From assembly GCF_035083965.1 (NCBI RefSeq), contig NC_089727.1, positions 17,064,769-17,128,768 on the forward strand: DNA of 64,000 nucleotides. The letters are read 5' to 3'. Positions 1 through 10,768 of the stretch are shown here, one piece after another. The DNA comes from Branchiostoma lanceolatum (taxonomy: Eukaryota; Chordata; Leptocardii; Amphioxiformes; Branchiostomatidae). The notes under the pieces were generated by a model. The model searched no databases, had not been told where the DNA came from, and was given only the letters and a program-made list of their open reading frames with translations. The position numbers and the translations under genes are program-made. Within the stretch, counting starts at the first letter, position 1. Each line of letters opens with the position of its first letter.

Positions 1-2
1 TA

Positions 3-197
3 GAATCTACTGCCAAGTACATGTATGAATCCATTGGACGACCAGAGAATAGGACAGAAGTTGAGTTGGAAATTGAATGCCAATGCTTGATACTAAAACC
101 AACTGACCTGCGACGCCACCTTGAGAGTGTTGAGTGTACTGCACAGACCTGGTTCACTGTCCCGTGTGTCAAACACATCCAACTCACACATCAGTAG
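3..197 (+). CDS. Possible 3'-terminal coding exon of a gene entering from the left
   Basis: The frame is open from the window edge to a TAG at 195-197 (64 codons). The composition looks protein-like: a charged stretch TEVELEIECQC, then LRRHLESVE. I do not recognise the family. If real, it is the C-terminus of a plus-strand gene lying tail to tail with the cyclin G gene. No acceptor is visible because the frame runs off the window. A chance open frame of this length is also possible. Confidence 0.3.
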   Translation, partial: ESTAKYMYESIGRPENRTEVELEIECQCLILKPTDLRRHLESVECTAQTWFTVPCVKHIQLTHQ

Positions 198-311
198 TGA
201 CATGGCCAGAACTGGAGCCTGGAAAACACATGGATTTTGTATTAGAAAAGAACAGTCAAATTCTACTTATGTAATTTGGTGGTTTGTACATGTATTTTTC
301 AAAGGCAAGAA

Positions 312-662
312 TGATAATAATAATGGTTTATTGGTCAGAAATTACCCGTGCAGTGACAGCCAATGCTGAACTGCTGCAGGGTTTACAATCATATAATACA
401 GAACAGATCCATATTTGCTCCACACTTGCACTTTGTGGAACTGTCGCAAGGGTCTGGGCGGCTGCCATTCGGCGCCAGCAGGTGACCTCAATACGACCTT
501 CCCCAACCGAAGTCAGGTACCCATTCACACCTGGGTGGAGTGAGGAAAGTCGTGTGAAGTGCCTTTCCCAAGGGCACAACATCGGGGCTTATTGGGGTTT
601 CGAACCCGGGACCTCTCGGTTCTGGGCGAAACACTCTACCGATTGCGCCACACGATGCCACC
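312..662 (-). mobile_element. tRNA-derived SINE
   Basis: Read on the minus strand, it starts near 662 with a tRNA-like head: an A-box-like GTGGCGCAATCGGTAGAG and a B-box-like GGTTCGAAACCCC. A conserved body follows, and it ends in an ATT-repeat tail at about 309-320. The same element occurs at 4874-5217 (minus) and 19731-20120 (plus). Open frames across it are not genes. Confidence 0.8.
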
Positions 663-2340
663 AGTATCATAAGAATAATTTTTTCATTCAGTCATACATT
701 GTACCAGCTGCGTATGCAAGAGTCTCTAGGATTGCAAGGAGTTTTAGTGTCATGGCTGGTTGCTTGTTTCCAAAGCATTCAAGTCATGTAAACAATTGAT
801 TGATCGCAAGTACAAAGTTATTCAGCATACCACACTATTTTCTGATGCATGTGTCAATCACGTGAACAGGGAAGGACAAAGTGTTGTGCATTGACATTGT
901 AACGATCCCACCACTATTTCAAAACCTTCTGATTTAATTGCTTGAATTGCAAGAAATTTCATTGGCTTTCAAACACACAAAATGACAGTCTTTTATTCTT
1001 TGCAAAGTAGGCCATATACTCTGTAACAAGTGCTAGAAAACAAACTCCTATCTAACTTTATCAGCAGTCCACATTTAAAAAAAATAGAAAACATGTTTGC
1101 TCTAGTTTAGCGAACTTTACCCATATTGATAAGTCTGACCTTCCTTTATCCTCATTTTATAACTGTTTATATAAGTTTATTTGTATGGTTGAGGGATTGC
1201 CCCATGCTGACAGTATACATAGCCTTGCTGTTCAAAGTTCAAAGATTCTTCAAACTCTGATTGGCCAAGGACATTTTGGATTGGCCAATCATTACATGCT
1301 GTGGTCCAGTACATGTGAACACTTGCTGATCAGGGGTAAGAGTACACGTCAATGACGTTTTACTTTTAGTCCCGTGACTTTTCATTCCGATGACTCAAAA
1401 ACTTTCCCAGCGGTGTCATATGCTGGTAAACATTACACAATTTTCTGCTTGAGCTAGTTAGAACTTTTACAATGCTTGGTACTTGAAAGTACATGTATTG
1501 CTATTTTGGAAGCTATGCCTGTTGAACCATACTTTCAATGGTTAATTTACAGTCAAACCTGTACAAGTGACCATCTCTACATAATTCAACCACCTGGCCA
1601 ATGTGACCACTTTTGGAGGTCCCTTAGATAATTTTTCCAAATAACACAAGTATTAAGAACCCTACCTATCATGACCATCTGTCCATAGACTAGATTTTGT
1701 TGGTCCCCTGAGTACTAGTCGTCTCGAGCAGGTTTGACTATGTGTTTCCAAACTTTTGTACCATTCTTATGTACTAATAGTAGTATGAGAGAAATAAAGA
1801 GAAAAGTTGCACAAGGTTATTTTGATAACCTTGGTCCTGTATGTCCAAGTTGCCCAGTAAGTGAGTAAGACTAGACTTCGTACCCTAACATGTGAACAGG
1901 GCGTGCTAGTTACAGTACTAGAATGTTTGATTAGGTCGACGTGACCTTACTCACATATGTACACAGGACATACCTTTGATAAGTGTAATATATATAATAC
2001 AAGTTGTATTATACAACGCACCTTTGCTACTGATTTTGTAACTTTTGGTAACGTTTGCATTTTGTCATAGATATGAACAAGTTTTACCACATGGTAATTT
2101 GAATGCATGCTTCGGATGTAGGATTGTAGGATGTAGAATATGTAGAATATTTAAGTTTTAAAGAAATATTGTGATGGATATGCTAGGGTTTGCAGTCAAA
2201 ACAAAAACAGATCTGACTTCCTAAACCTTAAGTATGACTAATTGAGCCACAGAGTTTACAGGAAAACTTCTCTTATGATAATTATTATCAATACCCAGGG
2301 TCCCCTATAGTAAACCAATTGTAACTGTACATGTACATGC
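663..2340. other. Intergenic, no gene seen
   Basis: AT-rich DNA between the left-edge open frame and the cyclin G gene. Apart from the short inverted-repeat element at 1551-1739 I see no coding exon on either strand. The missing C-terminal exon of cyclin G could be here, but I could not identify it. Confidence 0.5.
1551..1739. repeat. Small MITE-like element with AGTCAAACCTG ends
   Basis: It begins AGTCAAACCTG and ends with the inverse CAGGTTTGACT, 189 bp in all. Degenerate relatives lie near 21288-21418 and 22141-22198, which supports a dispersed non-autonomous family. No clear target duplication is visible. Confidence 0.5.
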
Positions 2341-2348
2341 ATGTACAT

Positions 2349-2744
2349 TAGGGGTGGATACCGGTTCGCTGGACCTGATTCGGACCTTTATAACATCCAA
2401 GAACCGAGTCCAAAAAACCTGAAAGCCAAAACCCTGAGTCCAAAAAAACCTGAACAGAGTACAAATATATTTTTCTATTTTGTTTGATTAAAAGTGTTTT
2501 GAATCTCCCCTCTGACAAAAAAGGCATTTAAAACAAGTGCAACATTAAATATCAAACACTGGTTTATCTTGAAAGTCTTCTCACCAAGAAACTTTTTTAG
2601 TCATGCGTGTCAGTGTTAATTCTCTATGCTTAATATTGGTCTAATAAAACAAAACATCAACTGGACAGGATCAGGTCTGGACCTGAACCTAAATCTCTAA
2701 ACTTGGACTTGGACCTTATTAAGCCGAACCGGTATCCACCCCTA
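2349..2744. mobile_element. Non-autonomous hAT-type MITE, copy 1
   Basis: The 396-bp element has terminal inverted repeats starting TAGGGGTGGATACCGGTTC. It is flanked by a perfect 8-bp target duplication ATGTACAT (2341-2348 and 2745-2752). Eight-base duplications and TAGGG-type ends fit the hAT superfamily. A second copy with its own 8-bp duplication is at 37340-37762. Confidence 0.85.
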
Positions 2745-2769
2745 ATGTACATACATCAGTGGATAAAGC

Positions 2770-5700
2770 TTAATTATTACTCACAGTGAATTTAGTGAAC
2801 GGAGACCGACAGAGGCACGCCTCCAGCTTTGCGATGGTTTGCTCCAGGTGCTCCGCAGGTGTGAGGTTCTTCTTCTCCAAAACTGCGTCCATGATGCCCG
2901 TCGTCACGCATATACCGTGGTACAGTTGGAGGAGAGTCAGGGGTGTCACCGCTCCGAAGTCGTGGTAAAGCTTCTGGCAGACGATACCCTCCATCCGGAA
3001 CAAGTCTGCTTCCGTACACCGACACTGGCTTATTCTGATGAGGTGGACAGGGCTTGGAAGCTCCTGTAGGGAAAATTGAACATAGGTCAATCAGATAAGT
3101 TATAACCCACAGGACGAAAATACATGAAGTAACGGAAATGAACAAAATGAACGGACACGGACCATGAACCAGCTTTCGCCCTACTATATGTTGTATGTTG
3201 TAGTAATTGTATATTGTTGTACCATAGATATGTAATGATATATGTTGATAGAGTTATTAGGACTCGGATGACTGTGTATCTCTGCTATATTGTATCTGAC
3301 CCTTACCTCTTCCCTCATGACCTCAATGAAAAGCGGCCTGCGTGCTGATTTGAGCTTATCATGAATAAACAAAGGTTCAAACAAGCGTACCTTCAGAAGA
3401 CAACAAACAGATGTAAGATCACTTAACTGATTCACTTTTCACATTCCGGCAGCGACCGAAATCTTAGAATTTAATGCACTTGAATTTTTCTGTACTTTAC
3501 CTGGTCTTCCTCTAAAACATTGATGGCAATGAAGTAACTGGTGATAGCCAGGCAGCCGAGGAACTTTACTCGCACCTGTGAAGATAAAAAATTTAAGCAT
3601 GTAAAAAAGACGAAACAATAACATCTAGTTGAATACTTATACAGTGTACATCTTATTGCATGATAAAATTGGATGTTTCAAAATGAGTATGTACATGTAT
3701 GAATGTTGTAGTTTAAAAAGAGAGAGTCTGGTCTAACCTTCATAATGGAGAGAAATCTGTCGAGGATATTGACAGCCAGAGCGAAGGCCTCGTGTTTGAA
3801 GCGGAGACATCTGTTCAGGCAGCGCAGGCGGTCCACCGCATCGTCTCTTTGCATGGATGAAACTACGGGGTCCCTCGGATCCTGTACACAACAACAGTGA
3901 ACAAATTAAACTTCTGGCATGTGCAATTTGCTTCAAAACGTAACATTAACGTCTAGAGCTGTGTACCGGTACACTGTACCAATACAGTACTAGTCCTGGG
4001 TACAATCAATAAGGTACAGGTCCAAAATACCTGAACCCTGGTGGATCGGTACTGGACCGGTACTAATCAGGTCAAGTCTGACTCAGGGGATGGCCACTTT
4101 GACAGATAAAATTACTATGAACTTACCGTGGCAGTGCACTAAAGCCACATCTATAATATACTCCAGCACATAAAACACATTTGCAAGCTAAGGCTGGAGT
4201 CAAATTTTCATTGTGTTTTCATAAAAATAATACCTAGCACAATTAAATATTATGTTGTTACCAGTTCAAACATGCTTTTGTCCTTATTGAAAATCTACCA
4301 TTTTCTGAATAAGTATTTTAGGTACAGGTTCAGGTCCGGACCTGTACCTAAACCCGTGTACCTGTACCCCTTGGGCCCTACCTGTACCTAGAGTTTGTTT
4401 CGGTACACAGCTCTAATACTAAGTAAAATGTAACATAAATCTCATAGTATACTATAGGATTTCACAAAAGAAATATGCCTCACACATTAGTGTACAAAAA
4501 GGAAAGAGCACTTTTTTTGCACCATTTTTCGTACCAATATTTTCAGAACACTCCTGCTGTACCTGTGACAGGCACAAGACAGAACAGGGCGATCTAACTA
4601 CGGGCCAGTCTTGAGAATGTGACCATATGTCGGACATACCAGATCTAAAATCTATAGACACGTACTTAGAAAGGCATGTGCCCTGACCTTATAAGTTCTT
4701 CTTCTTTAGTTATAGTTATATAATGACAAATTTACTTTACAAAATTGACAATTTAGGAGGAGGATGCATGGCCAGCTGTATTTGATATTTCTGCCTATCT
4801 CTTTTCAGCACTACAAAATTTCTATTTTTTTGTTGAAATTCTTGAGATTAAGTTATAATCAATACAATTTTTTTTTTTATTGGTCAGAAATTACCCGCAA
4901 TGGCAGCCTTTCTGGCGCTGAATTGATGCAGGGTTTACAGGTTTCACATGATACACAACATATACATATTCTATCCACACTTGCACTTTGTGGAACTGTC
5001 GCAAGGGTCTGGGCGGCTGCCATTCGGCGCCGCCAGGTGACCTCAATACGACCTTCCCCAACCAAAGTCAGGTACCCATTTACACCTGGGTGGAGTGAGG
5101 AAAGTCGTGTAAAGTGCCTTTCCCAAGGGCACAAGATCGGTGACATGACAGGATTTGAACCCGGGACCACTTTGTTCTGAGCCGAACGCTCTGCCGTTGC
5201 GTCACACGACCCCACATCACATGTAATTTGTATGGTAAGAGGACTCACGTCGTCATCTTCCACCATGTCCAGATAGATGAGGTTGGGCTGGTAGGAGGGT
5301 GCCCTGCGCACTGCGGTCTGGAGCTGGTACCACAGCCGACCCAGGTCAGCAGCATGGCGATCACACATATTCCTCTATAACAACAACAACAACAACAAAT
5401 TATACTTAAGTTGTCTGTTCAAACTGTACACAAACTGAATTGTGCATTTATTTTCATATCTCATGATGCAAACTTCTGTTCAAAGTTATGCTTTAGAGCA
5501 ACAGCAAACCAACAGAGACAGTTTTCCTTCACGGCAAAAAATTATCACCCAACAATAAGAACTGTATCATACACACGTACGATCAAGTTTCCTTATGACC
5601 GTTGATTCAATCAACCTCCTTGATTCAATCAACGGTCATAAGGATTCACCATCTCTTTGTTGTTCAGGTTTCCAACTTGGCTTCCTAGACTTGCAGTTGG

Positions 5701-5973
5701 TCCTTTTTCATAACACATTACTAGTACGCTACATCTTACCAATCTTAACCTCAACAAAAATTAAAAAAGACAAGGCAAAGCGCTTGAAAAACTGTTGGTG
5801 TTGCCAGAAACGACCAGTTCAGCTGAGAAGAAAATGGCAGCCGTTTGAAATTATAAACACAAACAAAGGAGGAGGAATTACCAGTCGTACCGCCAAAAAT
5901 ATCCGTGCATCGACAGCCACAAAATGTACAAACGTTATACATGGAAAGTCCTACATGATTTTCAGCTTACCAT
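2770..5973 (-). CDS. CCNG: Cyclin G-type protein (CCNG1/CCNG2 homologue)
   Basis: G-type cyclins are non-oscillating cyclins that bind PP2A regulatory subunits and act in DNA-damage and growth arrest. Exons read on the minus strand are 5971-5973 (ATG, then GTAAGC), 5249-5374, 3738-3881, 3501-3575 and 2785-3063, all in phase 0. The cyclin box shows FALAVNILDRFLSIMK, then VKFLGCLAITSYFIA, LIRISQCRCTEADL and RMEGIVCQKL. These match the cyclin G series LDRFLSKMK, LGCVGLSCF, LIRISQYR and MRMEKIVLEK. The 75-nt exon aligns exactly with a 75-nt exon of the neighbouring cyclin I gene. The start codon would sit at the very end of exon 1, spliced to AGGAATATG. The last recognised exon either splices at GTGAGT (2779-2784) or reads through to a stop at 2770. 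The second choice gives about 213 residues, roughly 80 fewer than human CCNG1, so a C-terminal exon has probably been missed. Confidence 0.85.
3307..3390 (-). other. Possible 84-nt in-frame cassette exon of cyclin G
   Basis: A pyrimidine-rich acceptor and a GTAAGG donor bound 28 open codons (VRLFEPLFIHDKLK...) in phase 0-0 between the 75-nt and 279-nt cyclin exons. Neither vertebrate cyclin G nor the adjacent cyclin I has residues at this place in the fold. It is either a species-specific alternative exon or a chance open frame. Confidence 0.3.
3954..4415. mobile_element. hAT-like MITE with TAGAGCTGTGTACC ends, copy 1
   Basis: The ends are TAGAGCTGTGTACCGGTACA and its inverse, and the interior is rich in GGTACAGGT motifs. 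It is the same family as 20824-21256 and 44124-44572. No target duplication remains here. It lies in an intron of the cyclin G gene. Confidence 0.7.
4874..5217 (-). mobile_element. tRNA-derived SINE
   Basis: Same family as 312-662. The tRNA-like head, with B-box-like GGTTCAAATCC, lies near 5217. The conserved body runs leftwards to a T-run (an A-rich tail on the element strand) at about 4868-4878. It is intronic to cyclin G and ends about 30 bp before the donor of the 5249-5374 exon. Confidence 0.8.
5591..5643. repeat. Perfect 24-bp inverted repeat with 5-nt loop
   Basis: CCTTATGACCGTTGATTC... and its exact reverse complement are separated by CCTCC. It lies in intron 1 of the cyclin G gene and would form a stable hairpin in either strand's RNA. 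Confidence 0.9.
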
Positions 5974-6399
5974 GACGAATACAGTTGTGAGAAACCGAGA
6001 GATGAGCTTCAAAATCTCATGAAACACAGTCGTTAGTTGGTAGAGGTCAACTAATCTCCAAGCAGATCCACACCGGGCGCGAAAATCGTAGTCTGCTAGC
6101 CAGAGAAGGTCCAGTCAGCCAGAGAGGGTCCAATAGCCCGGTAGGGATCTGCCCTTAGACGGACCTGAACAAGGTTATTAACACGCAATTGTTACCTAAT
6201 CTCCCCGCAGTCAAACTGCGCTTAGAAAGAAGGTGCGAATTGTGCCGGTGTTCAGGAATTATCGGTCCCCCCGGGAAAATCGGTCCCCCTCCTGCCATTG
6301 GTCCATGTTTGAGACTGGTGGGCGTGGCCTAAAAGTACGAAGGCCCATAACAACATAGGCTGTAACATAACAATTCTACACTGTCGACATTGTCGACAA

Positions 6400-8455
6400 A
6401 TAATGTCCCCTCATAGGAAAGTTGAGACAATCTTCCTCTGGTCTACTTCGGACCCTAATTTTCAACTTAAAGACGAATCTATGAAAATTGATATAAACGT
6501 TTCAAAGGGTTTTGGCCATTGTGGGATTTCATCTGAAGGGGACACATTTTCCCGGGATAGCCGGGATTTTCGGTCCCCTCATATGAAAGTCGACAACGTC
6601 TCTTCTGATGTATTTGGAAACCTCTATTTCAACTTGAAGACGCTTCTCTGAAGACCTAACACAACTATAAACGTTTCAGATGCAGAAAGTCTCAGTATTT
6701 GGCCATTGAGGGGATTTCAGGTAAAGGGGACACATTTTCCCGGGCTGGGGTTAAGCCGGGATTTTCGGTCCCCAAGTAGGAAAGTCAACAACGTCGCTTC
6801 TGATGCACTTGGAAACCTGTTTTTTTTAACTTGAAGGAGCTTCTCTGAAGACCTGACACAACTATAAACATTTCAAAAGCAAAACGTCTCAGCATTTGGC
6901 TTTTGAGGAGATTTCAGGTAAAGGGGACACATTTTCCCGGGCCAGGGTAGCCGGGATTTTCGGTCCCCTCATTTGAAAGTCAACATTTTGTCTTCTCTTG
7001 AACCTGGGCGCTTGTTTTTCAACTCGAAGACGCTTCTATGAAGATATGACACAACTATAAACGTTTCAAAAACAAAAAGTCTCAGCATTTGGCCATTGAG
7101 GGGATTTCAGGTAAAGGGGACACATTTTCCCGGGCCGGGGTTACGCCGGGATTTTCGGTCCCCTCATAGGAAAGTCAACAACGTCTCTTCTGATGCACTT
7201 GAAAACCTGTTTTTCAACTTGAAGAAGCTTCTCTGAAGACCTAACACAACTATAAACGTTTTAAAGACAAAAAGTCTCAGCATTTGGCCATTGAGGAGAT
7301 TTCAGGTAAAGGGGACACATTTTCCCGTGTTGGGGTTAAGCCGGGATTTTCAGTCCCCTAGATCATAGGAAAGTCAACAACGTCTCTTCTGATGCAATTG
7401 GAAACCTGTTTGTCAACTTGAAGACGCTTCTCTGAAGACCTAACACAACTATAAACGTTTTAAAGGCAAAAACTCTCAGCCTTTGGCCATTGAGGGGATT
7501 TTATGTAGGTTTTAGGTAAAGGGGACACATTTTCCCGGGCTGGGGTTAAGCCGGGATTTTCGGTCTCCTCATAGGAAAGTCAACAACGTCTCTTCTGATG
7601 CACTTGGAAACCTGTTTTTCAAATTGAAGGCGCTTCTCTGAAGACCTGACACGACTATAAACATTTCAAAAGCAAAAAGTCTCAGCATTTTGCCATTGAG
7701 GAGATTTCAGGTAAAGGGGACACATTTTCCCGGGCCAGGGTAGCCGGGATTTTCGGTCCCCTCATTTGAAAGTCAACATTTTGTCTTCTCTTGAACCTGG
7801 GCGCTTGTTTTTCAACTCGAAGACGCTTCTATGAAGATATGACACAACTATCAACGTTTGGAAAACAAAAAGTCTCAGCATTTGGCCATTGAGGAGATTT
7901 TAGGTAAAGGGGACACATTTTCCCGGGCCGGGATAGCCGGGATTTTCGGTCCCCAAGTAGGAACGTCAACAACGTCTCTTCTGATGCAATTGGAAACCTG
8001 TTTTGCAACTTGAAGAAGCTTCTCTGAAGACCTGACACAACTATAAACGTTTCAAAGGCAAAAAGTCTCAGCATTTGGCCATTGAGGGGATTTCAGGTAA
8101 AGGGGACATATTTTCCCGGGCCGAGGTTAAGCCGGGATTTTCGGTCCCCTCATAGGAAAGTCAACAACGTCTCTTATGATGCACTTGAAAACCTGTTTTT
8201 CAACTTGAAGGCGCTTCTCTGAAGACCTAACACAACTATAAACGTTTCGAAAGCAAAAAGTCTCAGCATTTGGCCATTGAGGGGATTTTAGGTAAAGGGG
8301 ACACATTTTTCCGGGCTGGGGTTAAGCCGGGATTTTCGGTCCCCTCATAAGAAAGTCAACAACGTCTCTTCTCATTCACTTGGAAACCTGTTTTCAACTT
8401 GATGACGCTTCTCTGAAGACTTGATACATCTATAAACGTTTCTAAAGCAAAAAAT
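6400..8455 (+). repeat. Left satellite arm, about 10 units of 190-205 bp
   Basis: Each unit contains GGGGACACATTTTCCCGGG, CCGGGATTTTCGGTCCCC, a stretch about cacttggaaacctg, and ACAACTATAAACGTTTC. Unit cores recur near 6531, 6715, 6906, 7107, 7307, 7500, 7711, 7903, 8092 and 8283. Open frames here are shadows of the repeat. Confidence 0.9.
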
Positions 8456-8459
8456 TTAT

Positions 8460-10150
8460 AGTTTTGTCAAGTCTTCAGGGAAGCGTCTTCAAGCATCTTC
8501 GCGATTTGCTATGAGGGGACCGAAAATCCCGGCCCGGGAAAATGTGTCCCCTTTACCTGAAATCCCCTCAATTGCCAAATGCTAAGACTTTTTGTTTTTG
8601 AAACGTGTATAGTTGTGTTAGGTCTTCAGAAAAGCGTCTACAAGTTGAAAACAGGTTTCCAAGTCCATTATAAGAGACGTTGTTGACTTTTCCATAAGGG
8701 GACCGAAAATCCCGGCTTAACACCGGCCCGGGAAAATGTGTCCCCTTTACCCGAAATTCTCTCAATGGACAAATGCTGAGACTTTCTGCTTTTCAAACGT
8801 TTATAGTTGTGTCATATCTTCATAGAAGCGTCTTCCTGTTGAAAAACAGGCTTCCAAGTCCATAACAAGAGACGTTGTTGACTTTCTCATTAGGGGACCG
8901 AAAATCCCGGCTTAACCCCGGCCCGGGAAAATGTGCCCCCTTTACCTGAAATCCCCTCAATGGACAAATGCTGAGACTTTTTGCTTTTGAAACGTTTATA
9001 ATTGTGTCAGGTCTTCAGAGAAGCGCCTTCAAGTTGAAAAACAGGTTTCCAAGTGCATCAGAAGAGGCGTTCCTGACTTTCATATGAGGGGACCGAGAAT
9101 CCCGGCTACCCCGGGAAAATGTGTCCCCCTCCCCCTTAATTGACAAATATTGAGACTTTTGCTTTTGAAACGTTTATAGTTTATTTCCCCTGAAATCCCC
9201 TCAATGGCCAAGTTCTGAAACTTTTTGCTTTGAAACTTTTATAGTTGTTCAGAGAAGCGTCTTTGAGTATAAAAACAGGATTCCAAATGGATCAGGAGAA
9301 GCGTTGTTGACTTTGACTATGAGGGGACCAAAAATCCCGGGTACCCCGGGAAAATGTGTCCCCTTCCCTTGAAGTCCCCTCAATGGCCAAATCCTAAGAC
9401 ATTTTGCTTTTGAAACGTTTATAGTTGTGTTAAGTCTTCGGGGAAGCGTCTTCAAGTTGAAAAACAATTTCCATGTCCATCATAAGAAGCGTTGTTGACT
9501 TTCCTATGAGGGGACCGAAAATCCCGGCTAGATCTACCCCGGGAAAATGTGTCCCCTTCCCCTGAAATCCCTCAATGGCCAAATCCTGAGATTTTTTTGC
9601 TTTTGAAACGTTTATAGTTGTGCTAAGTCGTCAGAGAAGCGTCCCTTAAGTTGACAAACAATTTCCAAGTCCATCATAAGAAGCGTTGTTGACTTTGCTA
9701 TGAGGGGACCGAAAATCCCGGCTAGATCTACCCCGGGAAAATGTGTCCCCTTACCCTGAAATCCCCTCAATGGCCAAGTTCTGAAACTTTTCGCTTTGAA
9801 ACCTTTATAGTTGTGTTAAATCTTCAGATAAGCGCCTTCAAGTTGACAAAGAAGCTTCCACGTTCATCAGAAGAAGCGTTGTTGACTTTTCTATGAGGGG
9901 ACCGAAAATCCCGCCTAGATGTACCCCGGGAAAATGAGTCCCCTTCCCCTGAATTCCCTCAATGGACAAATGCAGAGACTGTTGCCCTTGAAACGTTTAT
10001 ATTTTTGTGTTAAGAGCATCAACTCAAGTTAAAGTAATTTAAAAATAAAGTATTTTTCCAAATGCATCACTACTAGGAGAAGAGTTGTTGACTTTCCTAT
10101 GAGGGGACCGGAAATCCTGGCTACCCCGGGAAAATGTGTCCCTGCAATGG
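8460..10150 (-). repeat. Right satellite arm, about 9 inverted units
   Basis: The same unit in reverse complement. Cores are near 8515, 8698, 8893, 9087, 9325, 9511, 9707, 9896 and 10107. Unit divergence rises toward the right end. With the left arm it makes a palindrome of roughly 2 kb per side. Confidence 0.9.
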
Positions 10151-10471
10151 CCAAAAACTGATACTTTTTGTTGATGAAACGTTCATATTTGTGTTTGTGG
10201 ACAATGTCCGTCCCACCTTCTTACAATTCATACATTTGGCAGTAAGTATTCAATTCAAAGACAGTGTTTGTGGATGATATCTATGCTTTGGCCCTGTGGG
10301 CCTTCGTACTTTTTAGGCCACGCCCACCATGGATTGGGGACCGATTTTCCTGGGGGACCGATAATTCCTGAACACCGGCGTTCGAAGACCGGCGCCCGTC
10401 ATGGGTCTAATATCATGGGTCAGCTGCGCGCCGTCTCACAGTTACCCGGCAGGTTTGAATTCCAGATAACA

Positions 10472-10768
10472 ATGGAAGCAAGCAGGCGCTGGTGGACGGA
10501 AAGAGTCAGCCGTAATTTCTGTGCTATCTGGGAGTTTGAAATTAGGGAGACTCAACTTGATGCCATTCTAGCATGTCTGGAGAGTAAAGATGTATTTGTT
10601 GGGATTGCGACGGGCAAGGGGAAATCCCTGTGCAACCAAATTGCATTCCGCTGTGTCTGCCGTGAAACAAAACTCGTCTCACCGTTACGAGCGCTAATCA
10701 GCGACCAAGTAAGGACGTTATGTAGAGACTTCTCGATCCACCGGACGACGCCATGGCTTCTGCCATAA
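10472..10768 (+). pseudogene. RecQ-like helicase N-terminal fragment inside the foldback element
   Basis: The frame from ATG 10472 reads a Q-motif-like RETQLDAILACLESKDVF, a Walker A-like GIATGKGKSLCNQ, and motif Ia-like VSPLRALISDQVRTL. RecQ helicases have FRxxQ, TGGGKSLCYQ and VSPLxALxxDQV at these places. Only about the first 90 residues of the ATPase core are present; the DEAH box and later motifs are absent. It is not present in the left arm, so it is either a relic of the element's own gene or captured host sequence. It is not a functional helicase. Confidence 0.7.

Noticed and set aside
284-799. Long open frames of 60-170 codons on both strands
   Set aside because: They lie across a SINE, and the same peptides recur at 4764-5368 and 19714-20165. 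They are repeat sequence, not genes.
10268-10768. 166-codon frame taken as a full gene from 10268
   Set aside because: The first 68 codons lie in the inverted-repeat part of the foldback element. Helicase similarity starts only after ATG 10472, and the domain is cut short.
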